DNA of 64,000 nucleotides from Acetispira formosa (nom. nud.) (GCA_023525915.1 CP026657.1:3868001-3932000); one strand, 5' to 3'; positions 8,986 through 17,631 are shown, numbered from the stretch's first letter. Notes: generated by a model not told the origin, from the sequence alone. Translations and numbers: made by a program.

Positions 8986-9013
8986 TTGACTAAAAAATAT
9001 TCAAATGTATAAT
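8986..9013 (+). promoter_or_regulatory. Sigma-70-type promoter for the esterase/PfpI pair
   Basis: TTGACT (8986-8991), a 16-bp AT-rich spacer, then a consensus TATAAT (9008-9013), 45 bp before the ATG at 9059, which has TAGGAG upstream. The strongest promoter-like sequence I saw in the window. Confidence 0.6.
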
Positions 9014-9058
9014 AAATATTGGTATTGGTTGTCGGAAATAATTCTTTAGGAGTTTGAT

Positions 9059-10033
9059 ATGGAAAAAGCCACTTCAAAAAAACCTCATCTGACCAAGGGC
9101 ACAAAAGAATTCGTTGAGGCACTGGAGGCCAAGAACGCCCCACCCCTTTATACCTTGACTTATGAAGAGGCCCGGCAGGTTCTGATTGAGGCCCAGTCCG
9201 GCGAGACGGCCAGGCCGGAAGTCGATATTGATGATCTGGAACTTCCGGCCGGTCCGTCAGGCAAGGTTGATGTGCGTATTGTACGCCTGAAAAACGCGCC
9301 GGCGGAAAGCGCCCCTTTTATTGTCTATTTTCACGGGGGCGGCTGGGTCATGGGCAATAAAAAAACGCATGACCGCCTTATCAGGGAACTGACCCACGGC
9401 ACCGGCTGTCCGGTTGTTTTCGTCAATTACACGCCCTCACCGGAAGCCCAATACCCCAAACCCCTTGAGGAAGCTTTCGGGGTGGTGGAATATTTTGGTA
9501 AAAACGGGGCCAAATACTCACTTGATCCGGCCAAAATGATTTTGGCCGGGGACAGCGTTGGCGGCAATATGGCCATAGTTTGCGGTCTCATGGCTGCCCG
9601 GAAGAGCGGCCCCAGGCCAATTGCTCAGGTTTTGTTCTATCCGGTGACTGACGCGGGCTTGGATACGGAATCATATCAGGATTTCGCCGACGGTCCCTGG
9701 CTGACCAAAAAAGCCATGGAATGGTTCTGGGATGCTTATCTCCCGGATAAAGGCAAGCGCGGGGAAATTACCGCCTCACCGCTTCAGGCCGGGCCTGAAG
9801 ATTTGAAGGGCCTGGCCCCGGCTCTGGTCTTCACCGCGGAAAATGATGTGCTGCGGGATGAAGCCGAGGCCTTTGCCCTCAAGCTCGATGCGGCCGGAGT
9901 GAAGGTGGCGGCCATGCGTGTGGGCGGCACCATTCACGATTTTGTGATGCTGGACGCCCTGGCCGAAACGGCTCCGGCCCGCGCGGCCATGTGTCTGGCG
10001 GTGGAGTTTATAAAAAAAGCCATTCAGAAATAA
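9059..10033 (+). CDS. Alpha/beta hydrolase, hormone-sensitive-lipase-type esterase
   Basis: Serine esterase of the HSL (family IV) branch. The oxyanion-hole motif HGGGW starts at His92, the nucleophile elbow is GDSVGG with Ser166, and the C-terminal Asp (ENDVLRDEAE) and His (TIHDFVM) complete the catalytic triad. 324 residues, usual length; no signal peptide, so cytoplasmic. Consensus promoter and ribosome site lie directly upstream. A PfpI/DJ-1-type gene starts 12 bp after its stop, so the two are co-transcribed. Substrate (short-chain ester or lactone) cannot be read from the sequence. Confidence 0.9.
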   Translation: MEKATSKKPHLTKGTKEFVEALEAKNAPPLYTLTYEEARQVLIEAQSGETARPEVDIDDLELPAGPSGKVDVRIVRLKNAPAESAPFIVYFHGGGWVMGNKKTHDRLIRELTHGTGCPVVFVNYTPSPEAQYPKPLEEAFGVVEYFGKNGAKYSLDPAKMILAGDSVGGNMAIVCGLMAARKSGPRPIAQVLFYPVTDAGLDTESYQDFADGPWLTKKAMEWFWDAYLPDKGKRGEITASPLQAGPEDLKGLAPALVFTAENDVLRDEAEAFALKLDAAGVKVAAMRVGGTIHDFVMLDALAETAPARAAMCLAVEFIKKAIQK

Positions 10034-10045
10034 CGGAGAACCAAT

Positions 10046-10573
10046 ATGAAGACAATCGCCATATTGCTGGAAGAGATGCACAACGAGCATGAATTGTGGT
10101 ACCCCTACTGGCGGCTGAAGGAAGCGGGATTTGAACCTGTCTTCGCCGATACCGGCCGCCTCAAGTCCTATCGCGGGGAGAAGGGACACCTGGAGGCCAA
10201 ACCGGATAAGAGCGTGAAAGAAATCAAGGCCGACGAATTGCTGGGCCTGATTGTGCCTGGCGGTTTCGGCCCGGACTTTCTGCGGCGTGACGAAGCCGTC
10301 ATTAAACTGGTGTGCGAGGTGGATAAGGGCGGCAAACCCCTGGGGGCCATCTGCCATGCCGGGTGGCTGTTGATTACGGCTGATATCCTGCGCGGCGGCC
10401 GTAAGATAACCGGCTACAAAACTCTTCAGGTCGATCTGACCAATGCCGGCGGCCAGTGGGTTGACGCCGAGGTGGTGGTGGACGGTAATCTGCTTTCCTG
10501 CCGCCAGCCGGAAGATTTGCCCGCTTTTATGCCTGCCTATATTGAACATCTTAAAAAGGCTGCCGCTAAATGA
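10046..10573 (+). CDS. DJ-1/PfpI family protein (class I glutamine amidotransferase-like)
   Basis: 175-residue single-domain member of the DJ-1/PfpI superfamily. The nucleophile elbow is GAICHAGW with the conserved Cys-His pair, and LIVPGGFGPDFLRR supplies the conserved acidic/Gly region. Family members act as deglycases, glyoxalases, chaperones or proteases; the exact activity is unknown here. The loop HNEHELWYPYWRLKEAGFEP matches the PfpI branch associated with stress response. Second gene of a two-gene unit after the esterase, with GGAGAACC before the ATG and a hairpin 22 bp after its stop. Confidence 0.85.
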   Translation: MKTIAILLEEMHNEHELWYPYWRLKEAGFEPVFADTGRLKSYRGEKGHLEAKPDKSVKEIKADELLGLIVPGGFGPDFLRRDEAVIKLVCEVDKGGKPLGAICHAGWLLITADILRGGRKITGYKTLQVDLTNAGGQWVDAEVVVDGNLLSCRQPEDLPAFMPAYIEHLKKAAAK

Positions 10574-10594
10574 AGCGTTCGTGACAGCTTTATT

Positions 10595-10629
10595 AATTTG
10601 CCGCCGCCTGTTTCTGGCGGCGGCAAATT
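10595..10629 (+). terminator. Hairpin terminator after the esterase/PfpI operon
   Basis: AATTTGCCGCCGCC pairs perfectly over 14 bp with GGCGGCGGCAAATT around a 7-nt loop, 22 bp past the stop. The following U-tract is weak (CATTTCC), so it may mainly protect the 3' end. Confidence 0.6.
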
Positions 10630-10699
10630 CATTTCCACGGTTGACAACGAACTGACTGCTGTGTTATTTTTCAAATTTCTCAGGAGCATAGATATGCAC

Positions 10700-10766
10700 A
10701 TTGTTTTCTAAATCATTCAGTCCTGATGCGCGCTGCTTTTGACAGCCCCCTGATTTAGAAAACAAT
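10700..10766. repeat. 16-bp perfect inverted repeat upstream of the MFS gene
   Basis: ATTGTTTTCTAAATCA (10700-10715) is repeated inverted at 10751-10766 with a 35-nt spacer, ending 36 bp before the MFS start codon. Position fits an operator or an mRNA leader structure; there is no adjacent regulator gene. Confidence 0.55.
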
Positions 10767-10801
10767 ATTGCGGAACCACTCCGCATTTCTGAGAGATATA
10801 T

Positions 10802-12025
10802 ATGCATAACTCTACTCAGCCCCCTTCCCCGCCTGACAATTGGAAGAAGAAAGCCGCCCTGTTTTTGATCAGCCAGAACGTTTCCCTGTTCGGTTCGTCA
10901 GTGGTGGGCTTTGCCATCATTTGGCACATCACCCTGGAAACCACCTCCGGTTTCTGGATGATGCTGGCCACCATGACATTTAATCTGCCCTTCGTAATAA
11001 TCTCCCTCTGGGGCGGCGTCTGGGCCGATCGGTACAACCGCAAGCTCTTGATCATGCTGGCCGACGCCTTTGTCGCTCTGGCCACCCTGATTGTGGCCGT
11101 GGCTTTCTGGTCCGGTTACAAGAGCCTGGAGCTTCTGCTCCTGGCGTCCACCTTCCGGTCCATTGGCGGCGGGGTCCAGCTTCCGGCGGTCAACGCCCTC
11201 TATCCCCAGCTTGTCCCGGCCGAGCAGTTGGCCAGGGTGCAAGGCATAAATCAAACTCTGTCGGCTATTTTGATGCTCCTGTCGCCCATGGCCGGAGGCC
11301 TGATACTGGGGCTGGTCGGCCTGGAACTGGCCTTTATGGTCGATGTGGTCACGGCGGTGGCCGCTATCGTAATATTGGGGGCCATCAAGATTCCGGCTGC
11401 GGCGCCAGGGGCGGTTGAATCCACCTTTTCAGAGATGAGGCAGGGGCTTAGCTATGTCTTTAGCCACCGGCAACTGCGGCTCATGCTTCTTTGCACGGCG
11501 GCTTTCTTTTTTCTGGTGACTCCGGCCGGGGTTCTGACTCCCTTGATGGTGGCCCGCTCCTTCGGCCCGGAGGTCTGGCGGTTGACGGCCAATGAAGTCG
11601 TCTGGTCCGGGGCTTCCATTATTGGCGGGATATTTGTGGCCCGCCATGGCGATTTTCAGAACAAGCCCAAAGTGCTGGCTCTCTGCATGGTTGCTTTCGG
11701 CCTGTGCTTCGGCCTTATGGGGCTGGCCTGGAATTTTGTCGCCTATCTGACCCTGATGGGGGCGGCCGGTTTCTTTATGCCCATATTCACCACCGCTGAA
11801 ACGGTTTTCATACAGCAAACCGCCGATCCGGCCAAGCTGGGCCGGGTCTTTTCCATCAATAATATTATGGCGGCCGGTTCCGTGCCGATATCCATCACTT
11901 TTTTCGGTCCGCTGTCCGACATCGTTTCCGTTGAGTGGCTGCTGATCGGCTCCGGGCTGTTAATGGCCATGGTGGGCGGCTGGTATCGAAAGGCGGCGGA
12001 TACAAAAAACCCGCCGAGCAGCTGA
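10802..12025 (+). CDS. MFS exporter, EntS/DHA3-like
   Basis: 407-residue inner-membrane protein with about 12 hydrophobic segments. The loop after the second segment, GGVWADRYNRKLLIMLAD, is the MFS motif-A region (G-x-x-x-D-R-x-x-R-K type), and the overall pattern (SLFGSSVVGFAIIWHIT near the start, LVPAEQLARVQGINQT in the middle) matches the DHA3 branch that includes EntS and macrolide exporters. Proton-driven export is expected; substrate unknown. No neighbouring siderophore or resistance gene helps. An inverted repeat lies in its leader, and its stop codon is inside a bidirectional terminator. Confidence 0.88.
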   Translation: MHNSTQPPSPPDNWKKKAALFLISQNVSLFGSSVVGFAIIWHITLETTSGFWMMLATMTFNLPFVIISLWGGVWADRYNRKLLIMLADAFVALATLIVAVAFWSGYKSLELLLLASTFRSIGGGVQLPAVNALYPQLVPAEQLARVQGINQTLSAILMLLSPMAGGLILGLVGLELAFMVDVVTAVAAIVILGAIKIPAAAPGAVESTFSEMRQGLSYVFSHRQLRLMLLCTAAFFFLVTPAGVLTPLMVARSFGPEVWRLTANEVVWSGASIIGGIFVARHGDFQNKPKVLALCMVAFGLCFGLMGLAWNFVAYLTLMGAAGFFMPIFTTAETVFIQQTADPAKLGRVFSINNIMAAGSVPISITFFGPLSDIVSVEWLLIGSGLLMAMVGGWYRKAADTKNPPSS

Positions 12026-12039
12026 ATGCGGGGCGGGTT
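12008..12039. terminator. Bidirectional terminator between convergent MFS and DUF362 genes
   Basis: AACCCGCC (12008-12015) pairs with GGCGGGTT (12032-12039), spanning the MFS stop codon. On the minus strand TTTTTTG follows directly, giving a classical intrinsic terminator for that direction. Confidence 0.65.
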
Positions 12040-12059
12040 CTCAAAGTCTGCGGGAATGT

Positions 12060-13013
12060 TTAATCGAGGCTGACCAGATTGTATTTCTGGCTGCCGAGAC
12101 CGATTTTCTCGGCGTGGACCACTGTATGAATTCCGTTCTTTGATTCCATCCGCTGACGGAGTGAGGCGCTCTCCTGGTCGTCGGCCTGATATATGAGATC
12201 AACACAGGCCTTGTCCAGGGCCACGGGGTCGAGAGAGGCCAGAATGCCGATATCGTGTATTTCCGGTTTGGCAGGATTTGATGAACAGTCACAATCCACG
12301 GAAAGGTTGTTCATAACGCTGATATAAAGCCATTTGTCCGCGCCCTTGTCGTTTATCATGGCGGCGGCCGCTTCAGCCATGGCTTCCAGGAAATCTTCCT
12401 GCTTTTCCGGGCCGTCAAACGGATTGGTCGAGCTGTTGCCGGCCGTATGAACGAGGCACTTGCCGGCCGGTGAGGCAATGCCGATGGAAATGTTTTTGAG
12501 GGCTCCGCCAAAGCCGCCCATGGCATGGCCTTTGAAGTGCGAAAGAACCATAACAAAATCATAGTTTCTGAAATTCGCGCCAACTGGGACTTCCTTGAGT
12601 TTGGCGCCGCCGGTTATGGGCAAATTGATTTCGCCGCCAGCATCGAGAATGTCCATAGGGGCGACAGCCAGGAAGCCGTGATCCTCAGCCGCTTTCAGGT
12701 GGCTTTCAACCGTGCCGCGCCGCCCGCCATAGGCGGTGTTGCCGTCGATGAAAGTGCCGTTGACCGAAGTGACCAGCTCCTTTATCAGGGCGGGGGCCAG
12801 ATAGTGATGGCCACCGGGCTCGCCCACGGTCAGCTTTACCGCCACCTTGCCGGAGGCCGGTCTTTCCAGCGCCTGATAGATTTTCATCAGTCCGGCCGGG
12901 CTGATGTCTTTGGTCATGTAAACAGTGGAGGGGGCGTCGTTTTCAGCGGCTGAAGCGCGGAGTGGAAACAAACAGCACAGCAGCGTCAGTAAACCAATGG
13001 CAATTGCTTTCAT
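12060..13013 (-). CDS. DUF362-domain protein with signal peptide
   Basis: 317 residues. A cleavable signal peptide is clear (MKAIAIGLLTLLCCLFPLRA, then SAAE), so the protein is exported. The DUF362 core follows: KVAVKLTVGEPGGHHYLAP, GNTAYGGRRGTVESHLKAAE, HFKGHAMGGFGGALKNISIG, and near the end GILASLDPVALDKACVDLIY. DUF362 proteins often carry a ferredoxin domain; none is present here, and the only cysteine cluster is a short C-D-C-S segment. The biochemical role of the family is not established. It converges on the MFS gene through a shared terminator. Confidence 0.85.
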   Translation of the reverse strand: MKAIAIGLLTLLCCLFPLRASAAENDAPSTVYMTKDISPAGLMKIYQALERPASGKVAVKLTVGEPGGHHYLAPALIKELVTSVNGTFIDGNTAYGGRRGTVESHLKAAEDHGFLAVAPMDILDAGGEINLPITGGAKLKEVPVGANFRNYDFVMVLSHFKGHAMGGFGGALKNISIGIASPAGKCLVHTAGNSSTNPFDGPEKQEDFLEAMAEAAAAMINDKGADKWLYISVMNNLSVDCDCSSNPAKPEIHDIGILASLDPVALDKACVDLIYQADDQESASLRQRMESKNGIHTVVHAEKIGLGSQKYNLVSLD

Positions 13014-13267
13014 TCTGGATACCTTTCAGGAATGTTTCGCCCCCGGCCGTTCAACTGTCAAGAGGCGGGAGTTTTTCAAAGTATATAACCGCCGTCTGAC
13101 CATGATATGACATTTTCCTGACAAAACAAGACAAAAAAAGACCAAACCGTCAGGTTGCACTGGCTTTGACGATGGGATAGAATTAACATTCCGGCCAGCC
13201 CAGGACACCAGCCGGGAACATCGCTTTACCGCGTGTTTATACATCAATATTAAGTGGGAGGATTTTT

Positions 13268-13900
13268 ATGAAAGTGATGCTTGTCAACGGCAGCCCCCAT
13301 CAGCACGGCTGCACTTACACCGCGTTGCAGGAAATAGCTGAAACCCTGAAGAATGAAGGCATCGAATCAGAATTTTTCCAGGTGGGCAATAAACCCCTGT
13401 CCGGCTGCCTGGGCTGTGGCAAATGCGCGGAGCTGGGCCACTGTGTGATTTCCGATAAGGTGAACGAATTTACGGCCCTGGCCAGGCAGGCCGATGGATT
13501 TGTGTTCGGTTCGCCTGTCCATTACGCGGCGGCCAGCGGGTCCATCACCTCTTTCATGGACAGGGCTTTTTATTCCGGGGCCGCTTCCGGCGGCGACGCC
13601 TTTTATCTCAAACCGGCGGCGGCCATCATTTCCGCCCGCCGGGCCGGGACTACGGCCGCTTTTGACCAACTGATCAAATATTTCACCATATCTCAAATGC
13701 CGGTGATTTCTTCTCAGTATTGGAATATGGTGCATGGTTTCACGCCTGATGACGTGCGTCAGGATTTGGAAGGGCTTCAGACCATGCGGGTTCTGGCCAG
13801 AAATATGGCTTGGTTTTTAAAGTGCAAGGAGGCCGGGCAGAAAGCCGGAGTGCCTCTGCCGGAAAAGGAAAAACGAGCTATGACCAATTTTATCCGATAA
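13268..13900 (+). CDS. Flavodoxin-type NADPH-dependent FMN reductase / iron-sulfur flavoprotein
   Basis: 210-residue flavoprotein of the NADPH-dependent FMN reductase/ISF family. The FMN phosphate loop is NGSPHQHGCTYTAL near residue 7, followed by the compact Cys motif CLGCGKCAELGHC that in iron-sulfur flavoproteins binds a 4Fe-4S cluster, and GSPVHYAAASG as the isoalloxazine loop. Cytoplasmic electron-transfer or quinone/nitro-reducing role is expected; the partner is unknown. AGTGGGAGG precedes the ATG. It stands alone, with a terminator after it. Confidence 0.87.
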   Translation: MKVMLVNGSPHQHGCTYTALQEIAETLKNEGIESEFFQVGNKPLSGCLGCGKCAELGHCVISDKVNEFTALARQADGFVFGSPVHYAAASGSITSFMDRAFYSGAASGGDAFYLKPAAAIISARRAGTTAAFDQLIKYFTISQMPVISSQYWNMVHGFTPDDVRQDLEGLQTMRVLARNMAWFLKCKEAGQKAGVPLPEKEKRAMTNFIR

Positions 13901-13921
13901 CCGGTGGCTCAAATAGCGGCG

Positions 13922-13959
13922 AGGGGTTCAGTTGAAAGGCTGGACCCCTTGTTGTTTTA
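13922..13959 (+). terminator. Intrinsic terminator after the flavodoxin-type reductase
   Basis: AGGGGTTCAG pairs with CTGGACCCCT (one G-T) around 8 nt and is followed by TGTTGTTTT. A second small hairpin, CTACGG/CCGTAG with CTTTTTC after it, lies at 13995-14024; otherwise I see nothing in 13960-14243. Confidence 0.65.
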
Positions 13960-14243
13960 ACGGCCAGCAATCGATTACGCAGTCAATATTTAAACTACGG
14001 AGCAGCGTGTGACCGTAGCTTTTTCATTTTGACCCAACCTATCAAAGTATGGGACCTTATATCTAGATTTTGATATTTTTGACAAACGGTACCAATACCA
14101 TATGGATCTACCAAACGCGTTCGCATTTCATGGATTTGACGGGCCGCCCGCTCGTTGGATAGTCGCAAGGGGTATCTCTTTTTTGGAATGATTTTCAGTA
14201 TCGAGGTTGGAGATAGGGGTGGTGCTCGTAGAAAACAAAAAAA

Positions 14244-14277
14244 CCAAGGGGCTCGTGATTCCTCACAAACCCCTTGG
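14244..14277 (-). terminator. Probable original terminator of tRNA-Arg, displaced by the island
   Basis: CCAAGGGG (14244-14251) pairs with CCCCTTGG (14270-14277); on the minus strand a TTTTTTTG tract follows. It lies directly after the duplicated tRNA 3' end, so before integration it would have terminated the tRNA transcript. Confidence 0.7.
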
Positions 14278-14279
14278 CG

Positions 14280-14334
14280 TATAATGGTGGGCGATGCGCG
14301 ATTCGAACGCGCGGCCTTTAGCTCCGGAGGCTAA
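14280..14334 (-). repeat. Left attachment site: 55-bp copy of the tRNA-Arg 3' half
   Basis: These 55 bases are identical to 47837-47891, covering the tRNA 3' end with its CCA, T arm, variable loop and anticodon arm. The remaining 5' part is absent (the sequence continues GTAGATATATT), so this is an att duplication, not a functional tRNA gene. Confidence 0.95.
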
Positions 14335-14410
14335 GTAGATATATTGTCCTTTACTTTCATTCATTATCATTTATTTATAAGTTTCAATATGTTTAATGAA
14401 AATTGTTTTC

Positions 14411-14439
14411 TTGATTTTGTATATACTTTCCTCTATTAT
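14411..14439 (+). promoter_or_regulatory. Candidate integrase promoter
   Basis: TTGATT (14411-14416), 17-bp spacer, TATTAT (14434-14439), about 80 bp before the integrase ATG and immediately upstream of the repeats at 14449-14469. Binding at those repeats could repress it, which is an inference. Confidence 0.35.
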
Positions 14440-14448
14440 GAGTATTGG

Positions 14449-14469
14449 GGTTGGGTGTACGGTTGGGTA
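14449..14469 (+). repeat. Integrase arm-type repeat, left end
   Basis: GGTTGGGTGTACGGTTGGGTA contains two GGTTGGGT units 12 bp apart; key units at 14449 and 14461. It recurs with one mismatch at 47763-47783 in the same orientation. In the circular form these would flank the core site on both sides, as arm-type integrase sites do. Confidence 0.75.
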
Positions 14470-14518
14470 TAGAGATCGTTAGCGGTTTTTTGATTTATAG
14501 TTTTTATTGGGAGTTAGT

Positions 14519-15664
14519 ATGCCAGCAAGCAAAAGATATAAAACCAAACACCCAGGGGTTTTCTATATAATCGGAAAACGTCTTGGTGGATCTGGTGAAG
14601 AAAAAATTTATTACATAATCTTCAAAAAAAATGGCAGAACCTATGAAGAGAAGGCCGGCCGCCAATTCTCCGACGGCATGAATGAACGCCAAGCGGCTGA
14701 TTTCCTCAGCGCTCGAATAAAGGGCGAGCCATCTAAAAGAGAAGCACGAGAAAAGCTTAAGCAGGAGAAGTCGTCAGGCTGCCATACAGTGAAAGATATG
14801 TGGGCATATTTTTTGGCGCATCGGAGTGCTGGAAAGGCCTCAGTTGCTGGGCTCAAGGTCGATACTTGCTATTATGAACGATATTTAAAGCCTCTTGAGA
14901 AGGTCAGAATAGAAGAACTCACCACTGCCGATATTTGTGCTCTACGGGATAAGGTTTTTACATTAGGTAAAAGTCCTCAAACAGTTAAGCACATTTTAAG
15001 CCTTCTCAGGCGAATGATTAGATTCTGTGCCAAAAATGGCCAATGCTCATTACCTGACCCGTCGAAGCTGCACTTCGAGATGCCAAGAGTTGACAACCAG
15101 AAGACAGAACACCTTACGTCAGAACAGCTATCACGCCTAATTAAAGCGCTTGACGAAGAGCCCGACCAGGATGCAGCCGCATTCGTGCGCCTTGCTCTGG
15201 CGACAGGCATGCGAAAAGGCGCCCTAATCGGGTTACGCTGGGATGACATCGATTTCGACCGTGGCTTTATTACTTTGTGTGGGGAAACGGCTAAAAACAA
15301 TAAAACTGAGCAAATACCTATGAATTCAACAGTTCGTGAAATTTTGCAACAAATAAATCGAACCAATAGCGCTTATGTCTTTCCTGGACGCGATGGCCGA
15401 AAACGTTCGGATTTTAGGAGATTAGCCAAAAGAGTTCGCGATAAGGCTGACTTGCCTGAAAGCTTCAGACCATTGCATGGACTGCGGCATTCTTTTGCAT
15501 CATTTCTAGCCTCCAGCGGACAGGTTAATCTCTATACACTTCAACGCCTTCTAACTCATTCCAGCCCTCAAATGACCCAACGTTATGCCCATTTGGCCGA
15601 TGAAGCTATGCAGCGTGCCGCATCTGTAGCAGAGGGTATCTTTGGCGAGACAACAGATAAGTGA
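14519..15664 (+). CDS. int: Tyrosine-type site-specific integrase
   Basis: Catalyses insertion and excision of the island at tRNA-Arg. From ATG 14519 (GGGAG 6 bp upstream; the frame opens earlier without an ATG) it is 381 residues. Phage-integrase catalytic residues are in order: Arg near 230 in TGMRKGALIGLRW, the Lys region ETAKNNKTEQIP, H-x-x-R in LHGLRHSF (~320-323), a His in LLTHSS, and the nucleophile Tyr near 356 in QRYAHL. The N-terminal part has an arm-binding region and a SAM-like core-binding domain (TVKDMWAYFL ... LSLLRRMIRF). It is read away from the left att, 185 bp inside the element, and the next gene begins 23 bp after its stop. Confidence 0.96.
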   Translation: MPASKRYKTKHPGVFYIIGKRLGGSGEEKIYYIIFKKNGRTYEEKAGRQFSDGMNERQAADFLSARIKGEPSKREAREKLKQEKSSGCHTVKDMWAYFLAHRSAGKASVAGLKVDTCYYERYLKPLEKVRIEELTTADICALRDKVFTLGKSPQTVKHILSLLRRMIRFCAKNGQCSLPDPSKLHFEMPRVDNQKTEHLTSEQLSRLIKALDEEPDQDAAAFVRLALATGMRKGALIGLRWDDIDFDRGFITLCGETAKNNKTEQIPMNSTVREILQQINRTNSAYVFPGRDGRKRSDFRRLAKRVRDKADLPESFRPLHGLRHSFASFLASSGQVNLYTLQRLLTHSSPQMTQRYAHLADEAMQRAASVAEGIFGETTDK

Positions 15665-15687
15665 TGATAGACATATAGGCACCTGTA

Positions 15688-17319
15688 ATGACTATAAAAG
15701 AATATTTCGACGCTCAACCGCAGAAAAGCAAACTGCAATATTTGCGATTTGCTGAGTATAATTTTTGGTTATTTCAGTATTCCTCACGTAGGTACAGAGT
15801 CGAGGTAATGCAAGGCAATGAATTTGATGAAAAAAGTGGAAGAATTAAAATAAAGCACGATACAGAGAACTGGAATCGAGTTAGAAAAATTATGGTTAGG
15901 TTACTTACAGACGCAAAGGTCGAAAATAATGCTTTTACCAAATGGATGGAACGAGGCAATTACATTAAAAACGAATGGGTTAGGGGGAGTCCCTCTTGTG
16001 ACCAAGTTAAACTACATATAAGGTATCTTGTAAGTGCTTATGATGCTCAATACAGCTATGCTAATAATTTGTTTTATTTACCACTCTCAAGAATGGAACA
16101 AACACTTATAGAGGAATACGCATCACTACCAGTAGATATTCAGTCTGAAGCTAAATTCTTGTCGGATTTGTCACACACTTACGGTGACTATTTTTACAAC
16201 TATGCCGATTGGTTCCCGATGAATAAGCTGTTGAACTTTTTCAAGAGTAACCACCTGGAAAGTTTAGAAAAAGAGCGCGACTTACTGCTGGGTAAGACTG
16301 CGGCTAAAGATAAAACAAGCATATTTATAAGTAGCGATAAATCGCTTTCTCTGCTAAAGAGGATTGATCGAAGGATACAAACACTTAAACATATTGATAC
16401 TCAAAACAAAGATGATTTTGATGGAACAGACTCTTTCTATGAACGCCATCTTTCAAGGTTTGTTGAAAAAGGCTATGCTTGGCATCCTTTATTAGATAAA
16501 AATTCAGTAACTGATTGTTTATGCTTTACAGCCCCTTCTACGAAAGATTTCTTACCAATATTTTTTTTACCACCAGTCTTGCAATCTAGAAATGATAATC
16601 TCTCCGAAGAGAAAGAAAAAATATCGCAAAATTTAATCGTTGATAGATGCCCTTTTCCACGAGGGTACAGGACAAAAAATGAAATCGAATCATTAAAAAC
16701 CAAGTATTGTTATAATGATTTGCTGGCCTGCATCTGGATTAAGCCAGATCGGGATAACTGGTCTGACGGCGAGAAACTGGCAAAAAAAATATGCCGTATT
16801 ATCAATAAAGAGATCAAAAATAAAAATATTGAACGAAAAGAGAAAAAAGTCATTCTTAATGAAGCGGAGATTTGTCTGGTTGCTAAAAATATATCAGACT
16901 GGGACATTTGCACGAAACCTGATCTCATTTTTATTATTAAAATTAATGATAAAAATTACAATAAAAGTCTGACCGATAAAAGCATACAGTACCTTTGCAA
17001 AATGCATTTTACCATGTACTTTGAAAAAGCATTCCATCCGTCTGATGGGGACGCAATTTTTTATCAAGCACACAGCCATGCTTCCAAGTCTTTCAAGGAA
17101 ATGCAGATTAGCCGTTTTTTAGGACTTTGGGCATGGGACCAAATAGAATTAAAAGGGAAACCTATTTTGGAGACGGTAAGAAAAGCGATAGAAATCAGGA
17201 AAACAATATTTAAATCGTGGGAATATAATGCTAAGGATAGTTCAGAACGACACATGAAAGCCTACCTCGAACAAACCAGGCTGTGCGTTAAAGCGGGTAA
17301 AGTGTTGCCTCTTGCATGA
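15688..17319 (+). CDS. Unrecognised 543-residue protein, co-transcribed with the integrase
   Basis: I do not recognise this family. The gene is conspicuously AT-rich and Lys/Asn/Ile rich compared with all neighbours. The protein is soluble: no signal peptide or clear membrane segment. It has many aromatic residues in the N-terminal third (e.g. FAEYNFWLFQYSSRRYRVEV), a charged central region (KEIKNKNIERKEKK), then a stretch with DAIFYQAHSHASKSFKEM and LGLWAWDQIE near the C-terminus. It starts 23 bp after the integrase stop, so it is probably in the same transcript. Genes in this slot of tRNA islands are often cargo such as defence factors, but nothing in the sequence proves that. Confidence 0.75.
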   Translation: MTIKEYFDAQPQKSKLQYLRFAEYNFWLFQYSSRRYRVEVMQGNEFDEKSGRIKIKHDTENWNRVRKIMVRLLTDAKVENNAFTKWMERGNYIKNEWVRGSPSCDQVKLHIRYLVSAYDAQYSYANNLFYLPLSRMEQTLIEEYASLPVDIQSEAKFLSDLSHTYGDYFYNYADWFPMNKLLNFFKSNHLESLEKERDLLLGKTAAKDKTSIFISSDKSLSLLKRIDRRIQTLKHIDTQNKDDFDGTDSFYERHLSRFVEKGYAWHPLLDKNSVTDCLCFTAPSTKDFLPIFFLPPVLQSRNDNLSEEKEKISQNLIVDRCPFPRGYRTKNEIESLKTKYCYNDLLACIWIKPDRDNWSDGEKLAKKICRIINKEIKNKNIERKEKKVILNEAEICLVAKNISDWDICTKPDLIFIIKINDKNYNKSLTDKSIQYLCKMHFTMYFEKAFHPSDGDAIFYQAHSHASKSFKEMQISRFLGLWAWDQIELKGKPILETVRKAIEIRKTIFKSWEYNAKDSSERHMKAYLEQTRLCVKAGKVLPLA

Positions 17320-17434
17320 TGAGATAATTTATGAGTAATAGCGTTAGGCTATCCCAATTCAAAATAATACCTGAGTGGGCAGTGTACTCTAACTCCAGCC
17401 GCCTTTTAGAGCGGCTGAAGTTCGCGGGTGCGGC

Positions 17435-17620
17435 TTAAAAGTCGAGGTCCGGTTTTACCGGCTCCGCCTCGGCCGTATCCTTAAAAATAGAGGGCGGAAC
17501 CCGTTGCCCCTCCTGGCCGGTGGTGGTGTTCACGGTTAAGGGCCATTTCATTTCCTCGACCACGGTTTTGGCGAGGAAGCCGAGGACGCCTCCGGCCATT
17601 AAGATCAAAACTTTACGCAT
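17435..17620 (-). CDS. Small one-TM protein at the end of the ERF/AAA/VWA operon
   Basis: 61 residues starting MRKVLILMAGGVLGFLAKTV, a single N-terminal hydrophobic segment, followed by a soluble tail ending EPVKPDLDF. The ATG at 17620 is preceded directly by a strong AGGAGG, which picks this start over the longer frame that reads through the neighbouring gene. It is the last gene of the leftward operon, 11 bp after the zinc-ribbon gene. Could be a membrane anchor or a lysis/holin-like peptide; function unknown. A weak 7-bp hairpin (17396-17417) lies after it. Confidence 0.6.
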   Translation of the reverse strand: MRKVLILMAGGVLGFLAKTVVEEMKWPLTVNTTTGQEGQRVPPSIFKDTAEAEPVKPDLDF

Positions 17621-17631
17621 AACGCCTCCTT

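Noticed and set aside
14280-14334. A second tRNA-Arg gene
   Set aside because: Only the 3' half is present; the acceptor 5' strand, D arm and part of the anticodon stem are missing. It is the att duplication.
17331-17438. 35-codon plus-strand frame after the orphan gene
   Set aside because: It has no ribosome site and overlaps the end of the small TM gene; likely chance.
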